This document shows positions 1 to 9,325 of a DNA stretch of 64,000 nt, piece after piece. The position numbers were made by a program, and so were the translations under genes. Under the pieces are notes generated by a model. It was not told the DNA's origin. It searched no databases and saw only the letters and a program-made list of their open reading frames with translations. Positions within the stretch are counted from its first letter, which is position 1. Each line of letters begins with the position of its first letter. This stretch comes from Streptomyces sp. NBC_00690 (GTDB lineage Bacteria > Actinomycetota > Actinomycetes > Streptomycetales > Streptomycetaceae). The stretch covers positions 4,588,001 to 4,652,000 of the forward strand of contig NZ_CP109009.1 in the NCBI RefSeq assembly GCF_036226685.1. Direction: 5' to 3'.

Positions 1-82
1 CCCCGCGCCTACGGGGACCACGGGAGCGCGCCACCGTGACCGGACGTACTGCGGGGGCCACCCCCGCGCCTACGGGGACCAC
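1..82 (-). CRISPR. Leader-proximal end of type I-E CRISPR array 1
   Basis: One complete 29-nt repeat (54-82), one 32-nt spacer (22-53) and the start of a second repeat (1-21) that runs off the window. Read on the minus strand the repeat begins GTGGTCCCCG and ends GGGGGTGGCCCC, the actinobacterial I-E type with a short GC stem. The 29/32 spacing is typical of type I-E. A conserved leader abuts the repeat at 83, so transcription runs leftward out of the window, away from cas3. Total array length cannot be seen. Confidence 0.92.
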
Positions 83-200
83 ACTTTCTGACCTGCGGTG
101 ATTCTAGCGATCTCGGAGCATTTCATTCGGTCGGTATCCCAGCTGCCCCGGCCCCGCTCATCGTCGCTTTTCCCTTCCATGCCTGCCAGCTCAAGACAGG
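83..200 (-). promoter_or_regulatory. Leader of CRISPR array 1
   Basis: Reverse-complemented, the roughly 48 bases next to the repeat match the leaders of arrays 2 and 3. Shared pieces include GAATGAAA, GATCGCTAGAATCACC and CAGGTCAG, ending AAGT directly before the repeat. The array promoter should lie here on the minus strand. The rest of 83-321 must also carry the divergent cas3 promoter; no clear hexamers were found. The outer boundary is arbitrary. Confidence 0.75.
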
Positions 201-321
201 GTCCATCCGTCCCCATCGATCTCACCTGGCATCCAAGTGAACAAGAACGGTCAACTCCCGTCGGCTGTCAGTGTTGCGTCTTAGGCTCCGGAATCAACCT
301 ACCGAGGGTGAAGGGGGCGAC

Positions 322-3300
322 ATGTCTGGATCGAACTTCAAGGGCACGGAAGGCAGCGACCCCGTCCTACCCGGTAGTCGCCCCAGCGCCGCGCACACCC
401 TTCCCGTTGGCGCGATCGTCCCCGACCCCGACCGCTACCTCCACCTCCTCTGGGGCAAGTCCGAGGAGAAGGCCGGGGGGACGGCCAATCCTCTGCTGTC
501 GCACCTTCTTGACACCGCTGCCGTTGCCGAACAGCTCTGGGACACCTATCTCGCCCCCGCCACCCGGCGCATGCTCGATCACACCGCGAGCGGCGGCGGG
601 AAGGGCAGTGGACGGGCGTTCTTCAGTTGGCTCTGCGGGGTTCATGACATCGGTAAGGCCACTCCCGCGTTCCAGCGACTGTGGCCCAAGGGCGCGCAGG
701 CTGTTCGGGCTGCGGGGCTCCAGTGGAACAGGCATGTGGTCGACAGCAGCCGCTGGCGACACGACCGGGCCGGAGCACATCTGTTGTGGCGGCTGTTGCC
801 CGTCGGTGGGTGGCAGGAGGAGCACATCGAGTGGGTGTGGCCGCTCGTCGCAGGACATCACGGCGCGTTCCCCGGGCTGCACGCCACCAAGCCGAACTCC
901 CGCGACCTCGTGGGGCGCGATCCCTGGCCCGCGGTGCAGTCCGCGTTACTACGGCACTTCACCGAGCAGTTGGGGTTCCAGGATCTCGCCGCGGTGCAAC
1001 CGCAGCACATGCCATCACGTGCCGATCAGCTCCACCTCAGCGGCCTGATCGTCATGGCCGATTGGATCGCCAGCGACGAACACCACTTCCAGGGCGTTGA
1101 CGACTTTGAGCGCCTGACCTTTGACCATGCGCGGCAGCGAGCGGCCGATGCCTGGAAGTCGTTGCGCCTGTCCGGTGGCTGGGGCCAACTCACCCTTCCC
1201 GGGCCCGAGGTGTTTGCCGAACGGTTCGGCCATGGTGCCCGACCGTCGCAGATCCTCGTCATGGATGCGGCCCGTCGTATGGAGGCTCCGGGGCTGCTGA
1301 TCGTTGAGGCGCCCATGGGGGAGGGCAAGACGAAGGCGGCGCTGATGGCCGCCGAGATCCTCGCCGCCAGGTTCGGCGCTGACGGCGTCTTTGTCGGGAT
1401 GCCCACCCAGGCCACCAGCGACCCGATGTTCAGCAACGTACGCGCCTGGACCAGGGCCATCGACGCCGATCTCGCCGACCGGGTTGCGCTGCTGCACGGC
1501 AAGCGGATGTTCAACAAGGAGTGGCGCGAGCTGTTGGAGGGCGCTTCGGGCGACCCGGACGCCCGTTTCGGGGTCGACGAGTACGGCGACTGTCATGACG
1601 ACGACCCGGACGGCCGCACCCCGACGGCCGAGGGATGTCCCCGGCCACGCGGTCCTGCCGAGTGGTTCCTCGGGGCCAAACGCGGACTGCTCTGCCCCTT
1701 CGTCGTGGGCACCATCGACCAGTTGCTGTTCGCCGCCACCCGCACCAAGCATGTGATGCTGCGCATGGCCGGACTGGCCGGCAAGGTCGTCGTCCTGGAC
1801 GAGGTCCATGCCGCCGATGTCTATATGTCCCAGTTCCTCAGGGAGGGGCTGCGGTGGCTCGGGCAGGCCGGCACCCCCGTCGTCCTGCTGTCGGCGACCC
1901 TCCCGCCTGCGCAGCGCCGTGAGCTCGTCGACGCCTATCTCGCCGGGGCGTCGACCCGCGAGGAGTTCACCGCCGAGGCTCTGCCCGACCCGCTCGGCTA
2001 TCCATCCGTCACCGCGGTCTGGACGGCCCCGGACGGTTCGGGACCGCGCTATGACGTGGACAGCGGGACGGGTTGGCGCGACGATCTGAAGGTTGCCGTA
2101 GAGCTGCTGCCCGAGCGCATCCCCACCCCACAGACCTCCGTCGAGGACCGCCAGGCTGCGCTGGCGGACGCCAACGCCGCCGTCGTGGAACTCCTCCGGA
2201 GTGAGGTCGGAGCCGGAGGCTGTGCGCTTGTCATCCGCAACACCGTCGAGCGCGCCCAAACCCTTCACACCGCACTGCGCGACCACTTCGGTGACGATGT
2301 GCTGTTGCTGCACGCACGACTCGCCGTCGACGCCCGAGCCGATCGCACCGCGGCCTGTCTGCGGCTGCTCGGTGCGCCCGGTGACTCGGCCGTCGAGACC
2401 TCACGTCCTCGGCGGTTGATCGTCGTGGCGACCCAGCTCGCCGAGCAGTCCTTCGATGTGGATGCCGATCTGCTCATCAGCGATCTCGCCCCCATGGACC
2501 TCCTTCTACAGCGCATCGGCCGCCTCCACCGACACAACGGCACCAGTCGACCCGAACGCCTCAGCGATCCGCGTGTGGTGATCACCGGGTTTGAACACGA
2601 CCTGAGTAGTAAGGAGTCCTTGCCGCGGTTCCATGGCGGGTCCGAGTTCATCTACGGACGGCATCTGCTGCTCCGCACGGCCGCCCAGGTCTTCGATGCT
2701 GTCGGCCGTGCCGTTCCTTGGAGCATCCCTTCGCAGGTGCCCACGCTCGTCGCCGACTGTTACGACCTCCCTCCGAGGCTCATCCAAGACGTGCAGAACG
2801 CCGAAGCGGCAGCGGACACCACGAGCATCGAGTCAGGGCCGGACGATTCCCTGATCCTGCCTTCATGGCGGACCGCGGCACAGGAGTTCCGGGCGGAGTG
2901 GGAGACCGAGCAGCGCAAGCGGGCCGCGAAGGCCGCGGGCTTCCTCCTCACCCGGGCCGGTGACCGCGAGGGCGAGACCCTCGCGGGCCTGCACTACGCA
3001 TCGGTACCCGGGGGCGGCCGGGACACCGATCTCGATGCCGTGGTCCGCGACGGTGCACCCAGTACGGAGGTGATCCTCGTCGTCCGGGACGGCGAGACCT
3101 ACCGCACGCTTTCCGGCCGCGCCCTGACCGTGAACGGCGAGGTGTCCGACGAACAACTCGACGATGTCCTCGGCGGTACGGTCCGTCTGCCGCCCCGCTA
3201 CACGGACGCGGCCGTACGACTGCCCCCGCTGCCCGGCTGGCTCAGCCATCCCCGCCTGCGCTATAGCCCCGCCCTCGTCCTTGACGCGGAACACCGCTCG

Positions 3301-3387
3301 GCACCCCTCGCCGACCGAATACTCCGCTACGACCACATGCTGGGCCTGGTCGAGGAACGGCCCATAGCGGGTACACCCGCACGGTGA
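322..3387 (+). CDS. cas3: CRISPR-associated helicase-nuclease Cas3 (type I-E)
   Basis: A signature type I nuclease-helicase that unwinds and degrades target DNA after recruitment by Cascade. The ATG at 322 is preferred because AAGGGGG lies about 6 bases upstream; an in-frame GTG at 271 would add 17 residues. The predicted 1021-residue protein has an N-terminal HD nuclease domain (HDIGK near residue 108), then SF2 helicase motifs: Walker A GEGKT (about 333), DEVH box (about 493), LLSATLP (motif III), and QRIGRLHRH (motif VI). Length and order fit a full Cas3, with no broken motif. It is first in the cas operon and divergent from array 1. Product is secure; only the start is uncertain. Confidence 0.96.
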   Translation: MSGSNFKGTEGSDPVLPGSRPSAAHTLPVGAIVPDPDRYLHLLWGKSEEKAGGTANPLLSHLLDTAAVAEQLWDTYLAPATRRMLDHTASGGGKGSGRAFFSWLCGVHDIGKATPAFQRLWPKGAQAVRAAGLQWNRHVVDSSRWRHDRAGAHLLWRLLPVGGWQEEHIEWVWPLVAGHHGAFPGLHATKPNSRDLVGRDPWPAVQSALLRHFTEQLGFQDLAAVQPQHMPSRADQLHLSGLIVMADWIASDEHHFQGVDDFERLTFDHARQRAADAWKSLRLSGGWGQLTLPGPEVFAERFGHGARPSQILVMDAARRMEAPGLLIVEAPMGEGKTKAALMAAEILAARFGADGVFVGMPTQATSDPMFSNVRAWTRAIDADLADRVALLHGKRMFNKEWRELLEGASGDPDARFGVDEYGDCHDDDPDGRTPTAEGCPRPRGPAEWFLGAKRGLLCPFVVGTIDQLLFAATRTKHVMLRMAGLAGKVVVLDEVHAADVYMSQFLREGLRWLGQAGTPVVLLSATLPPAQRRELVDAYLAGASTREEFTAEALPDPLGYPSVTAVWTAPDGSGPRYDVDSGTGWRDDLKVAVELLPERIPTPQTSVEDRQAALADANAAVVELLRSEVGAGGCALVIRNTVERAQTLHTALRDHFGDDVLLLHARLAVDARADRTAACLRLLGAPGDSAVETSRPRRLIVVATQLAEQSFDVDADLLISDLAPMDLLLQRIGRLHRHNGTSRPERLSDPRVVITGFEHDLSSKESLPRFHGGSEFIYGRHLLLRTAAQVFDAVGRAVPWSIPSQVPTLVADCYDLPPRLIQDVQNAEAAADTTSIESGPDDSLILPSWRTAAQEFRAEWETEQRKRAAKAAGFLLTRAGDREGETLAGLHYASVPGGGRDTDLDAVVRDGAPSTEVILVVRDGETYRTLSGRALTVNGEVSDEQLDDVLGGTVRLPPRYTDAAVRLPPLPGWLSHPRLRYSPALVLDAEHRSAPLADRILRYDHMLGLVEERPIAGTPAR

Positions 3388-3416
3388 GCGGGACTTTACG
3401 ACAATATGCAAACTTC

Positions 3417-3445
3417 CTGCCAAATCCCTTGTGAATGAGTAGAGT
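3417..3445 (+). promoter_or_regulatory. Possible promoter before cas8e
   Basis: The 87-base gap between cas3 and cas8e is AT-rich for this genome and holds a TAGAGT element at 3440, like a housekeeping Streptomyces -10 box. A weak CTGCCA lies about 17 bases upstream. It could drive the Cascade genes independently of cas3. This is a pattern match only. Confidence 0.3.
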
Positions 3446-3474
3446 TACTGCCGCCTCACAGGGAGAGGCAGTGC

Positions 3475-5310
3475 TTGGGGGGAACCAAGTTGTTCAATCT
3501 GCTGGATGAGCCATGGCTGCCCGTGCGCCATGGTGATGGAGCCGTGTGCGGCGGCTCCGAGGCGGTCGAGGACATCGGAGTACGCCGGCTGCTGCTGGAG
3601 GCCGATCGGTTCCAGGACCTCGTCGTCGACCTGCCCACACAGAAGCCTGCGCTCTACCGGCAAGTGCTTCTGCCCATCGTTGTCGACGCGTTGGGCAGGC
3701 CCACGAAGGCGGGCGAATGGGCCGCCTTGTTCGAGGCGGCGGCCTTCACCCCGGTACAGCGCGCCAAACTGAACGACTACCTCGACGAACACCGGCACCT
3801 CTTCGACCTCTTCGACGCCCAGCACCCCTTCGGCCAGGTCGCCGACCTCAGGACCGGCAAGGACGAGACCAAGGGTTCGGCGCTGCTGGTGGCGACGGCG
3901 GCCACGGGCAACAACGTGCCGCTGTTCTCCTCGCGCACGGAGGGCGATCCACTGGAGTTGACCCCGGCGCAGGCCGCCCGCTGGCTGCTGCACACCCACT
4001 GCTGGGACACCGCGGCCATCAAGACCGGCGCGGTCGGCGACCCGCTGATGAAGGCCGGCAAGACGACGGGCAATCCAACGGGGCCGCTGGGACAACTCGG
4101 TGTCGTACTGCCCCGGGGAAGGACGGTCTACGAAACGCTGCTGTTGAACATCCCGTTCGGGCAGGCGCTCCTCTCCACCGATCAGCCGCAGTGGCGCGGA
4201 CGGTCCCGGGACGTCCGGGCGGAGGACTCCTGTGCCACGGCCGTGTGGCACACCCGCCCGGCCCGTGGGCTGCTGGATCTATGGACGTGGCAGTCGCGCA
4301 GGATCAGGCTGGTCCCGGAGGAGACCCCTGATGGGACCAGGGTCACCAGGGTGATCGTCGCCGCTGGCGACCGACTGACCGTGACCCCTGACATCGAGCC
4401 GCACACCACCTGGACCACACCGCGCATCCCGGCCCGACCCAAGAAGGCGGCGGCCTCACCGAAGAGCACCAAGTCCCCCGCGCTCGAACGGCCACGCCAG
4501 CACCGCCCAGGGCAGGCCGCCTGGCGTGGTCTCGGCGCACTGCTGGCCCTCGGCAGTGTCACCGAGCACCGGGACGCGACCACCAAGACCGCCGGGTTCC
4601 GTACCAGCGCTCTCCTCGGCAACCTCGCCGAGACCGCGGACCGTATGTCGAACGCGTACCCCCTCCAGGTCGAGCTGACGGGGATCGTCTACGGCAACCA
4701 GTCGGCGGTCATCGAGGACGTCTTCTTCGATGAACTCCCCCTGCCGCTTGCCGCACTGGACCCGGAGGGTGAGGTCTGTGAGGTCCTGCTCCAGGTCGTG
4801 AACCAAGCGGAGGAGCTTGCGACAGCCGTCAACCACCTCTCCGCTGATCTACGGCGTGCGGCCGGTAGCGATCCGATCCCCTGGGACAAGGGACAGCGCC
4901 CAGGCGACACCTTGCTGCACGCCCTCGATCCCGTGGTGCGCCGACTACTGGTCGGTCTACGGAAGGCCGACGAAGCCGCGGATCGCGCCGCGCAGGGGGG
5001 TGACAACGAGGGTGACGTGTACGACGGGCAGGGACCGGGACTCGGAGACGGTGGGGCCGGCCGGTTCGAGCCGGGCTGGTCGGCATGGGAACAGAAGGCC
5101 GGACAGCTCACCTGGACAGTCGCAGAGCAGGTCTTCGCCACCGCCTCCCCCGGACTCTTCACCGGTCGGAAGGCAGGCAAGGAGGGCAAGGAGGGCAAGG
5201 AGATCGTGCACCGTCTCAGCACGGCTGAACGGGCGTTCCGCATCAAGCTGAACAAGATCCTTCCGCGGAGAGCGGCGCAAGGACGTCATCCGCGTCCCCG
5301 TGTCGAATGA
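3475..5310 (+). CDS. casA: Cascade large subunit Cas8e (CasA/Cse1)
   Basis: Large subunit of the type I-E Cascade complex, which recognises the PAM and recruits Cas3. The family-typical N-terminus LFNLLDEPWLPV begins about four residues in. The TTG at 3475 is the chosen start because GGGAGAGG lies about 6 bases upstream; no in-frame ATG gives this N-terminus. At 611 residues it is somewhat longer than the usual 500-560. Part of the excess is a basic, Pro/Ala-rich linker near residues 320-345 and a Gly-Lys-Glu repeat near residue 565, encoded by a 9-base tandem repeat at about 5176-5202. It follows cas3 and precedes the other Cascade genes. Assignment is firm. Confidence 0.93.
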   Translation: MGGTKLFNLLDEPWLPVRHGDGAVCGGSEAVEDIGVRRLLLEADRFQDLVVDLPTQKPALYRQVLLPIVVDALGRPTKAGEWAALFEAAAFTPVQRAKLNDYLDEHRHLFDLFDAQHPFGQVADLRTGKDETKGSALLVATAATGNNVPLFSSRTEGDPLELTPAQAARWLLHTHCWDTAAIKTGAVGDPLMKAGKTTGNPTGPLGQLGVVLPRGRTVYETLLLNIPFGQALLSTDQPQWRGRSRDVRAEDSCATAVWHTRPARGLLDLWTWQSRRIRLVPEETPDGTRVTRVIVAAGDRLTVTPDIEPHTTWTTPRIPARPKKAAASPKSTKSPALERPRQHRPGQAAWRGLGALLALGSVTEHRDATTKTAGFRTSALLGNLAETADRMSNAYPLQVELTGIVYGNQSAVIEDVFFDELPLPLAALDPEGEVCEVLLQVVNQAEELATAVNHLSADLRRAAGSDPIPWDKGQRPGDTLLHALDPVVRRLLVGLRKADEAADRAAQGGDNEGDVYDGQGPGLGDGGAGRFEPGWSAWEQKAGQLTWTVAEQVFATASPGLFTGRKAGKEGKEGKEIVHRLSTAERAFRIKLNKILPRRAAQGRHPRPRVE

Positions 5311-5573
5311 CCCCAACGCCTTCCGGGCGCTCGACAGGGATGGCAGCGGTGGGGGTCTGAATCCCGGCCATGCCTCGGGCGCCCCGCCCAAGCCCGTACC
5401 TGTACTCGTACCCGTACCCGTGCACCAGAGCTGGCCAGCGCCGGCCCGGTGTCAGCACAGCCAGCCGGCATGACCAGCCGGCATGACCGCCAACCGACCT
5501 GTGCCCGAACAACACCTTCCCGAACAACCAGAACCACCCACAAGTCAGACCGATCGAAGGGGGACCGACCGCA
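5311..5573 (+). other. 263-base gap inside the cas operon
   Basis: cas genes in such operons usually overlap or nearly touch, so this spacing is unusual. The stretch contains short iterations of CCCGTAC-like units at about 5395-5425 and a duplicated CAGCCGGCATGACC at about 5461-5487. No convincing coding sequence was found, nor an alternative frame extending cas8e with family-like sequence. It may carry an internal promoter for cse2 onward. Confidence 0.5.
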
Positions 5574-6230
5574 GTGCCCACCAATGCCCGCGCCGATACC
5601 GATACAACCGCCCGGGTCGCCCGCCGCTACTGGAACCAGCATGTGACCGGAGACGGCAACTGGCGCAGGGACGCCTTCACCGGGTCCGAGCTCCGCGCCG
5701 CCGGTGAGGACCTCGCCGCCCTCCGCTCCGGGCTGGGGCGCCCGGCCGCAACCGTCCCCGCCCTCTGGCGGTACTACACCTCACCCGTCGACGGCCGGGT
5801 CACCCGCGAACTGGAGGCGGAACACGCGGCACTCGCCCTCTACGGTCTTCACCAGCAGAGTCAGAGCGTCCCCATGCACCGGCGAGGCATCACCATAGGT
5901 GCCGCACTGCGCGCCCTCCATCGCAGTGGCCGGTTCAGCGAAGAGGCGGTGGACCGCCGTGTCGCCGCCGCCGTGCACACCACTGCCGTCCCGGCCCTGC
6001 TCTATCGACTGCGCGGACTGATCACCCAGCTCAGGTCCGTACAACAGCCCATCGACTACGACCAGTTGATGTCGGACGTCTGGCGCTGGAGCCACCCCGA
6101 ACACCGGCAGCGCGTGCGCCGCGAATGGGGGCTGGCCTACCACGCCTGGGGTCCCTCCTCACAGGACCAACCTGGCGCCGGACGCAACGGCGAGGGCGTC
6201 GCCACCACATCCGCGCCATCGACCCTGTGA
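5574..6230 (+). CDS. casB: Cascade small subunit Cse2 (CasB)
   Basis: Small helical Cascade subunit that stabilises the displaced strand. The GTG at 5574 follows a good ribosome site (GAAGGGGGA at 5556-5564). The 218-residue product has the family pattern of an N-terminal YWNQHV-like segment, arginine-rich helices (for example ELRAAGEDLAALRSGLG) and a late PIDYDQLMSDVWRWSHP motif; that segment, with Asp-Leu preceding W-W-H, is typical of Cse2. The stop overlaps the first possible ATG of cas7e by one base, so translation is probably coupled. Assignment rests on these motifs and on operon position. Confidence 0.9.
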   Translation: MPTNARADTDTTARVARRYWNQHVTGDGNWRRDAFTGSELRAAGEDLAALRSGLGRPAATVPALWRYYTSPVDGRVTRELEAEHAALALYGLHQQSQSVPMHRRGITIGAALRALHRSGRFSEEAVDRRVAAAVHTTAVPALLYRLRGLITQLRSVQQPIDYDQLMSDVWRWSHPEHRQRVRREWGLAYHAWGPSSQDQPGAGRNGEGVATTSAPSTL

Positions 6231-6259
6231 TGCGAGCCGAGAACACCCCGGAGGACCCC

Positions 6260-7414
6260 ATGGCGCTCCCCGCGTCCCGTACCTACATCGACATTCACAT
6301 CCTTCAGACCGTCCCGCCCGCCAATCTCAACCGTGATGACCAGGGCAATCCGAAGGAGGCGTACTTCGGCGGGGTCCGTCGCTCCCGGGTCTCCTCCCAG
6401 GCGTGGAAGCGTGCCACCCGCACCCACTTCACCGAGCGACTGCCCCGGCAGGACCTGGCGACCCGTACCCGTCGGGTGGCCGCCGCGCTGGCCGAGCAGA
6501 TCGCCGACGGCGACACCTGCGATGCCCAGACTGCGGCCCGTCTCGCGAACGCCCTGCTCGCACCGCTGAAGATCAGCGCGGGCAAGAAGGAGGGCGACAC
6601 CGCCTATCTCTTCTTCTACGGCCGCCGCCAACTCGCCGCCGTGGCCTCCCTCGTACGCGACCGGGTCGCGAAACTCGCAGTGCTGGACGACACCGCGTTG
6701 GCCGAGGAGATCAAGAAGCTCCCGGTGCAGGAGAAGTTCAGCTCCGGGCACCCCGTGGACGTCGCCCTCTTCGGTCGGATGGTCGCCGACATCCCCGCCC
6801 TGAACGTCGACGCCGCGACCCAGGTGGCACATGCCCTGTCGACCCATGCGGTGGAGCTGGAGTTCGACTACTTCACCGCCGTCGACGACGAGCAGAAGAA
6901 GGGGGAGGAGACCGGCGCCGGCATGATCGGCACCATCGGCTTCAACTCCGCGACCCTCTACCGCTATGCGTCGGTGGGGCTCCACCAGCTCCGCGCGAAC
7001 CTCTCCGACGAGGAAGCGACGATCAATGCCGTGGGGGAGTTCCTCACCTCCTTCGCCCGCTCCATGCCCACCGGCTACGGCAACTCCTTCGCCCACCGCA
7101 CACTGCCCAGCCTGGTCGCCGTCGTCGTACGCACCGACCAGCCGGTCAACCTGGTTTCCGCCTTCGAGGAGCCCATCGCCGTCCCCTCGGGCATCGCCGC
7201 CGCCTCCGCTCGCAGCCTTGCCCAGGAGCACGCCAGAGCCGTCAGGGCCTGGGGCGACACCCCCGCGCTCACCGCCCTCTGCCACACCTTCGACGAGTCC
7301 GACGACACGGCGAAGCTGCTGGAGAGCGCCTTCGGCGAAGCGATCGCCTTCCCCGAACTCCTGTCCCGGGTCCGGTCCCACCTCGCCCAAGTCCCCCAGC
7401 GGGCCGCACGATGA
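6260..7414 (+). CDS. casC: Cascade backbone subunit Cas7e (CasC/Cse4)
   Basis: RAMP-fold subunit that forms the six-copy crRNA-binding backbone of Cascade. The N-terminus TYIDIHILQTVPPANLNRDD, followed by a VRRSRVSSQAWKRATR segment, is diagnostic. I prefer the ATG at 6260 because GGAGGA lies about 5 bases upstream; an in-frame ATG at 6230, overlapping the cse2 stop, would add 10 residues. The product is 384 residues, close to the family norm. Its TGA overlaps the cas5e start in an ATGA junction. No motif appears lost. Confidence 0.94.
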   Translation: MALPASRTYIDIHILQTVPPANLNRDDQGNPKEAYFGGVRRSRVSSQAWKRATRTHFTERLPRQDLATRTRRVAAALAEQIADGDTCDAQTAARLANALLAPLKISAGKKEGDTAYLFFYGRRQLAAVASLVRDRVAKLAVLDDTALAEEIKKLPVQEKFSSGHPVDVALFGRMVADIPALNVDAATQVAHALSTHAVELEFDYFTAVDDEQKKGEETGAGMIGTIGFNSATLYRYASVGLHQLRANLSDEEATINAVGEFLTSFARSMPTGYGNSFAHRTLPSLVAVVVRTDQPVNLVSAFEEPIAVPSGIAAASARSLAQEHARAVRAWGDTPALTALCHTFDESDDTAKLLESAFGEAIAFPELLSRVRSHLAQVPQRAAR

Positions 7415-8262
7415 GCGGTCCTCACGAGCGCCCGGCGGTCCTGCTCCTCAGATTGGCCGGGCCCCTTCAAGCGTGGGGCTCACGCAGCGCCTTCAACCGT
7501 CGGGAGACGGGCGCCGAGCCCACCAAGTCCGGTGTGATCGGACTACTCGCCGCCGCCGCTGGATACGCCCGTGAAGACCCTCTGGACGAACTGCTGCCGC
7601 TGCGTCTCGGCGTCCGCGTGGACCAGCCGGGCACTCTGCTGCGCGACTACCACACGGTCAGCGACTACCGGGGCCGCCCGTTGCCCCAGGCCGGGGTCAC
7701 CGCCAAGGGGATCCAGAAGCCGACGGCACCGGCGAAGAACACCCATGTCACCACCCGCTACTACCTCCAGGACGCCGTCTTCCTCGCCGCCGTCGCCGGC
7801 CCGCGCGAACTACTGACCGGCCTGGACGGTGCGGTGCGCGCGCCCGCCTTCCCCCTTGCCCTCGGCCGCCGCTCCTGCCCGCCGACGCAGCCCATCTCCC
7901 TCGGATTGCGCGCGGCCGAGTTGGAGGAAGCGCTTCGGGCGGAGCCTTGGCAGGCGTCCCGGCGAGCCCGTGAGCAGTACGCCAAGCAGTGGGGTCGAGA
8001 CCGGGGCAGCAGTGGCTCCCTCTACCCGGCACGCGTCGACCGCTCGGTCACCGTCGAAGACCCGGACGGCGATGACGTACTGCACGACGCACCCGTCTCC
8101 TTCGACCCTCGCGCCCGCCGCTTCACCAGCCGTCGTGTACGGCATGGCTGGCTCAGCATCCCCACCGGCTTCCCGCGCACCGACGACCTCGACCCCGAGG
8201 GCGCCACGGACGACGGCGCCACAAGCGCCGGCCATGACCCGTTCGCCCTGCTGGGCTGGTGA
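7411..8262 (+). CDS. cas5e: Cascade subunit Cas5e (CasD)
   Basis: RAMP protein that binds the 5' handle of the crRNA and contacts Cas8e. The N-terminal LLLRLAGPLQAWGSRSAFN, followed by ETGAEPTKSGVIGLLAAAAG, is the hallmark of the type I-E Cas5 subfamily. The ATG at 7411 overlaps the cas7e stop (ATGA), so the two are translationally coupled. At 283 residues it is longer than E. coli CasD (about 225) but usual for actinobacteria. The cas6e start lies six bases after its stop. Confidence 0.93.
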   Translation: MSGPHERPAVLLLRLAGPLQAWGSRSAFNRRETGAEPTKSGVIGLLAAAAGYAREDPLDELLPLRLGVRVDQPGTLLRDYHTVSDYRGRPLPQAGVTAKGIQKPTAPAKNTHVTTRYYLQDAVFLAAVAGPRELLTGLDGAVRAPAFPLALGRRSCPPTQPISLGLRAAELEEALRAEPWQASRRAREQYAKQWGRDRGSSGSLYPARVDRSVTVEDPDGDDVLHDAPVSFDPRARRFTSRRVRHGWLSIPTGFPRTDDLDPEGATDDGATSAGHDPFALLGW

Positions 8263-8268
8263 CCTGCC

Positions 8269-9069
8269 ATGACCTATCTATCCCGTATCAGGATCAATCC
8301 CCTCCGGGCGGAGAGCCGCCGACTGCTCTCGAACCCGCGCGCCCTGCACGGCGCGGTGATGGGAGGAGTGCCGGGCGCCGCCGATGCGGAACGACTGCTG
8401 TGGCGGCTCGACGCCGACGACCCGCACCGGCCGTACCTCTTCGTCCTCACCCGCTCCAAGCCCGACTGGACCCATATCGTCGAACAGGCGGGATGGCCGG
8501 ACGCCGACGGTGAACACGCGGCCGTACGCGACTATGCACCGCTGCTCGACCAGATCGCGACGGGCCGGGAGTTCGCGTTCCGCCTGACGGCCAACCCCGT
8601 ACAGAACTCCGCGTCCCCGGTGAATCCCACCGCGGCGCAACGCTCCCGCCTGGAAGCGGCGACCGACGATCAGCGGGTACGTGGCTTCCGGCTGGCCCAC
8701 CGCACGGCCGCGGCCCAACTCGACTGGTTCCTGACGCGCACCGAGCGCTGGGGCTTCGCCGTCCCCGAGGCCCGTACCGACCCACCGGCGCCCGGAACCC
8801 TCCCACCACCGCCCGACGACGCCCACGCCCGGCCCGAGTCGGCCCCCTCGGCCCGGGAGGTCCGCATCACCGACCGCAGCCGCCACTCCTTCGCCAAGAA
8901 CGGCCGCGGCCCACGGGTCACCTTCCACACGGCGACCTTCGAGGGCCGTCTACGCGTTGTCGACCCCGATCTCTTCACGGCCCGACTCCTCGGAGGCATC
9001 GGCCCATCGAAGGCGTACGGCTGCGGCCTGCTCACCTTGGCCCCGCTCCCTGGAAACCCCAGGGGCTGA
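8269..9069 (+). CDS. cas6e: crRNA-processing endoribonuclease Cas6e (CasE/Cse3)
   Basis: Cleaves the pre-crRNA at the base of the repeat stem and stays bound to the 3' handle in Cascade. The ATG at 8269 gives 266 residues. The N-terminus MTYLSRIRIN starts the first RAMP domain. His27, in PRALHGAVMG, sits where catalytic His26 lies in characterised Cas6e proteins. The C-terminal SKAYGCGLLTLAPLPG is the glycine-rich loop of the family. It is the last recognisable cas gene; cas1 and cas2, which commonly follow, are missing. Confidence 0.94.
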   Translation: MTYLSRIRINPLRAESRRLLSNPRALHGAVMGGVPGAADAERLLWRLDADDPHRPYLFVLTRSKPDWTHIVEQAGWPDADGEHAAVRDYAPLLDQIATGREFAFRLTANPVQNSASPVNPTAAQRSRLEAATDDQRVRGFRLAHRTAAAQLDWFLTRTERWGFAVPEARTDPPAPGTLPPPPDDAHARPESAPSAREVRITDRSRHSFAKNGRGPRVTFHTATFEGRLRVVDPDLFTARLLGGIGPSKAYGCGLLTLAPLPGNPRG

Positions 9070-9245
9070 GTGGAGGATCTGCACCGGCTCGTGGACCGAG
9101 CACCGCGGCGGCTCGCCGACTCCGGCACGGCATGTGCGCGCTGATCCGTCCGAACGGCGAGCCGCGGCCCCATACGTCCGGCCCCTCACGGAGCTGGAGG
9201 TACTGACCGTCCCCCTCTGCAACCGCTGTTGGGGATCGAACCTCT

Positions 9246-9261
9246 TCTCCATGTGTGGAGA
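9246..9261. promoter_or_regulatory. Short palindrome upstream of TA pair 1
   Basis: TCTCCA and TGGAGA form a 6-base inverted repeat around a 4-base centre, about 65 bases before the antitoxin start. Type II antitoxins usually repress their own promoters through such palindromes. Position and symmetry are the only support, and the motif is not found before pair 2. Confidence 0.25.
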
Positions 9262-9325
9262 TGTCCGCGGTAACGCACGTTGCAGGAGGGGTAGTTTCAC
9301 AAGGACATATGGAAACGAGGAACAG

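Noticed and set aside
98..1048. Plus-strand frame of 316 codons overlapping array 1 leader and cas3
   Set aside because: It has no family-like sequence and overlaps the well-supported cas3 frame; a high-GC shadow frame.
1015..2313. Long minus-strand frame opposite cas3
   Set aside because: Composition is typical of the complementary frame of a GC-rich gene; no motif, no ribosome site.
6403..7410. Upstream extension of the cas5e frame
   Set aside because: The extension is Arg/Gly-rich shadow sequence within cas7e; the ATGA start at 7411 gives the family N-terminus.
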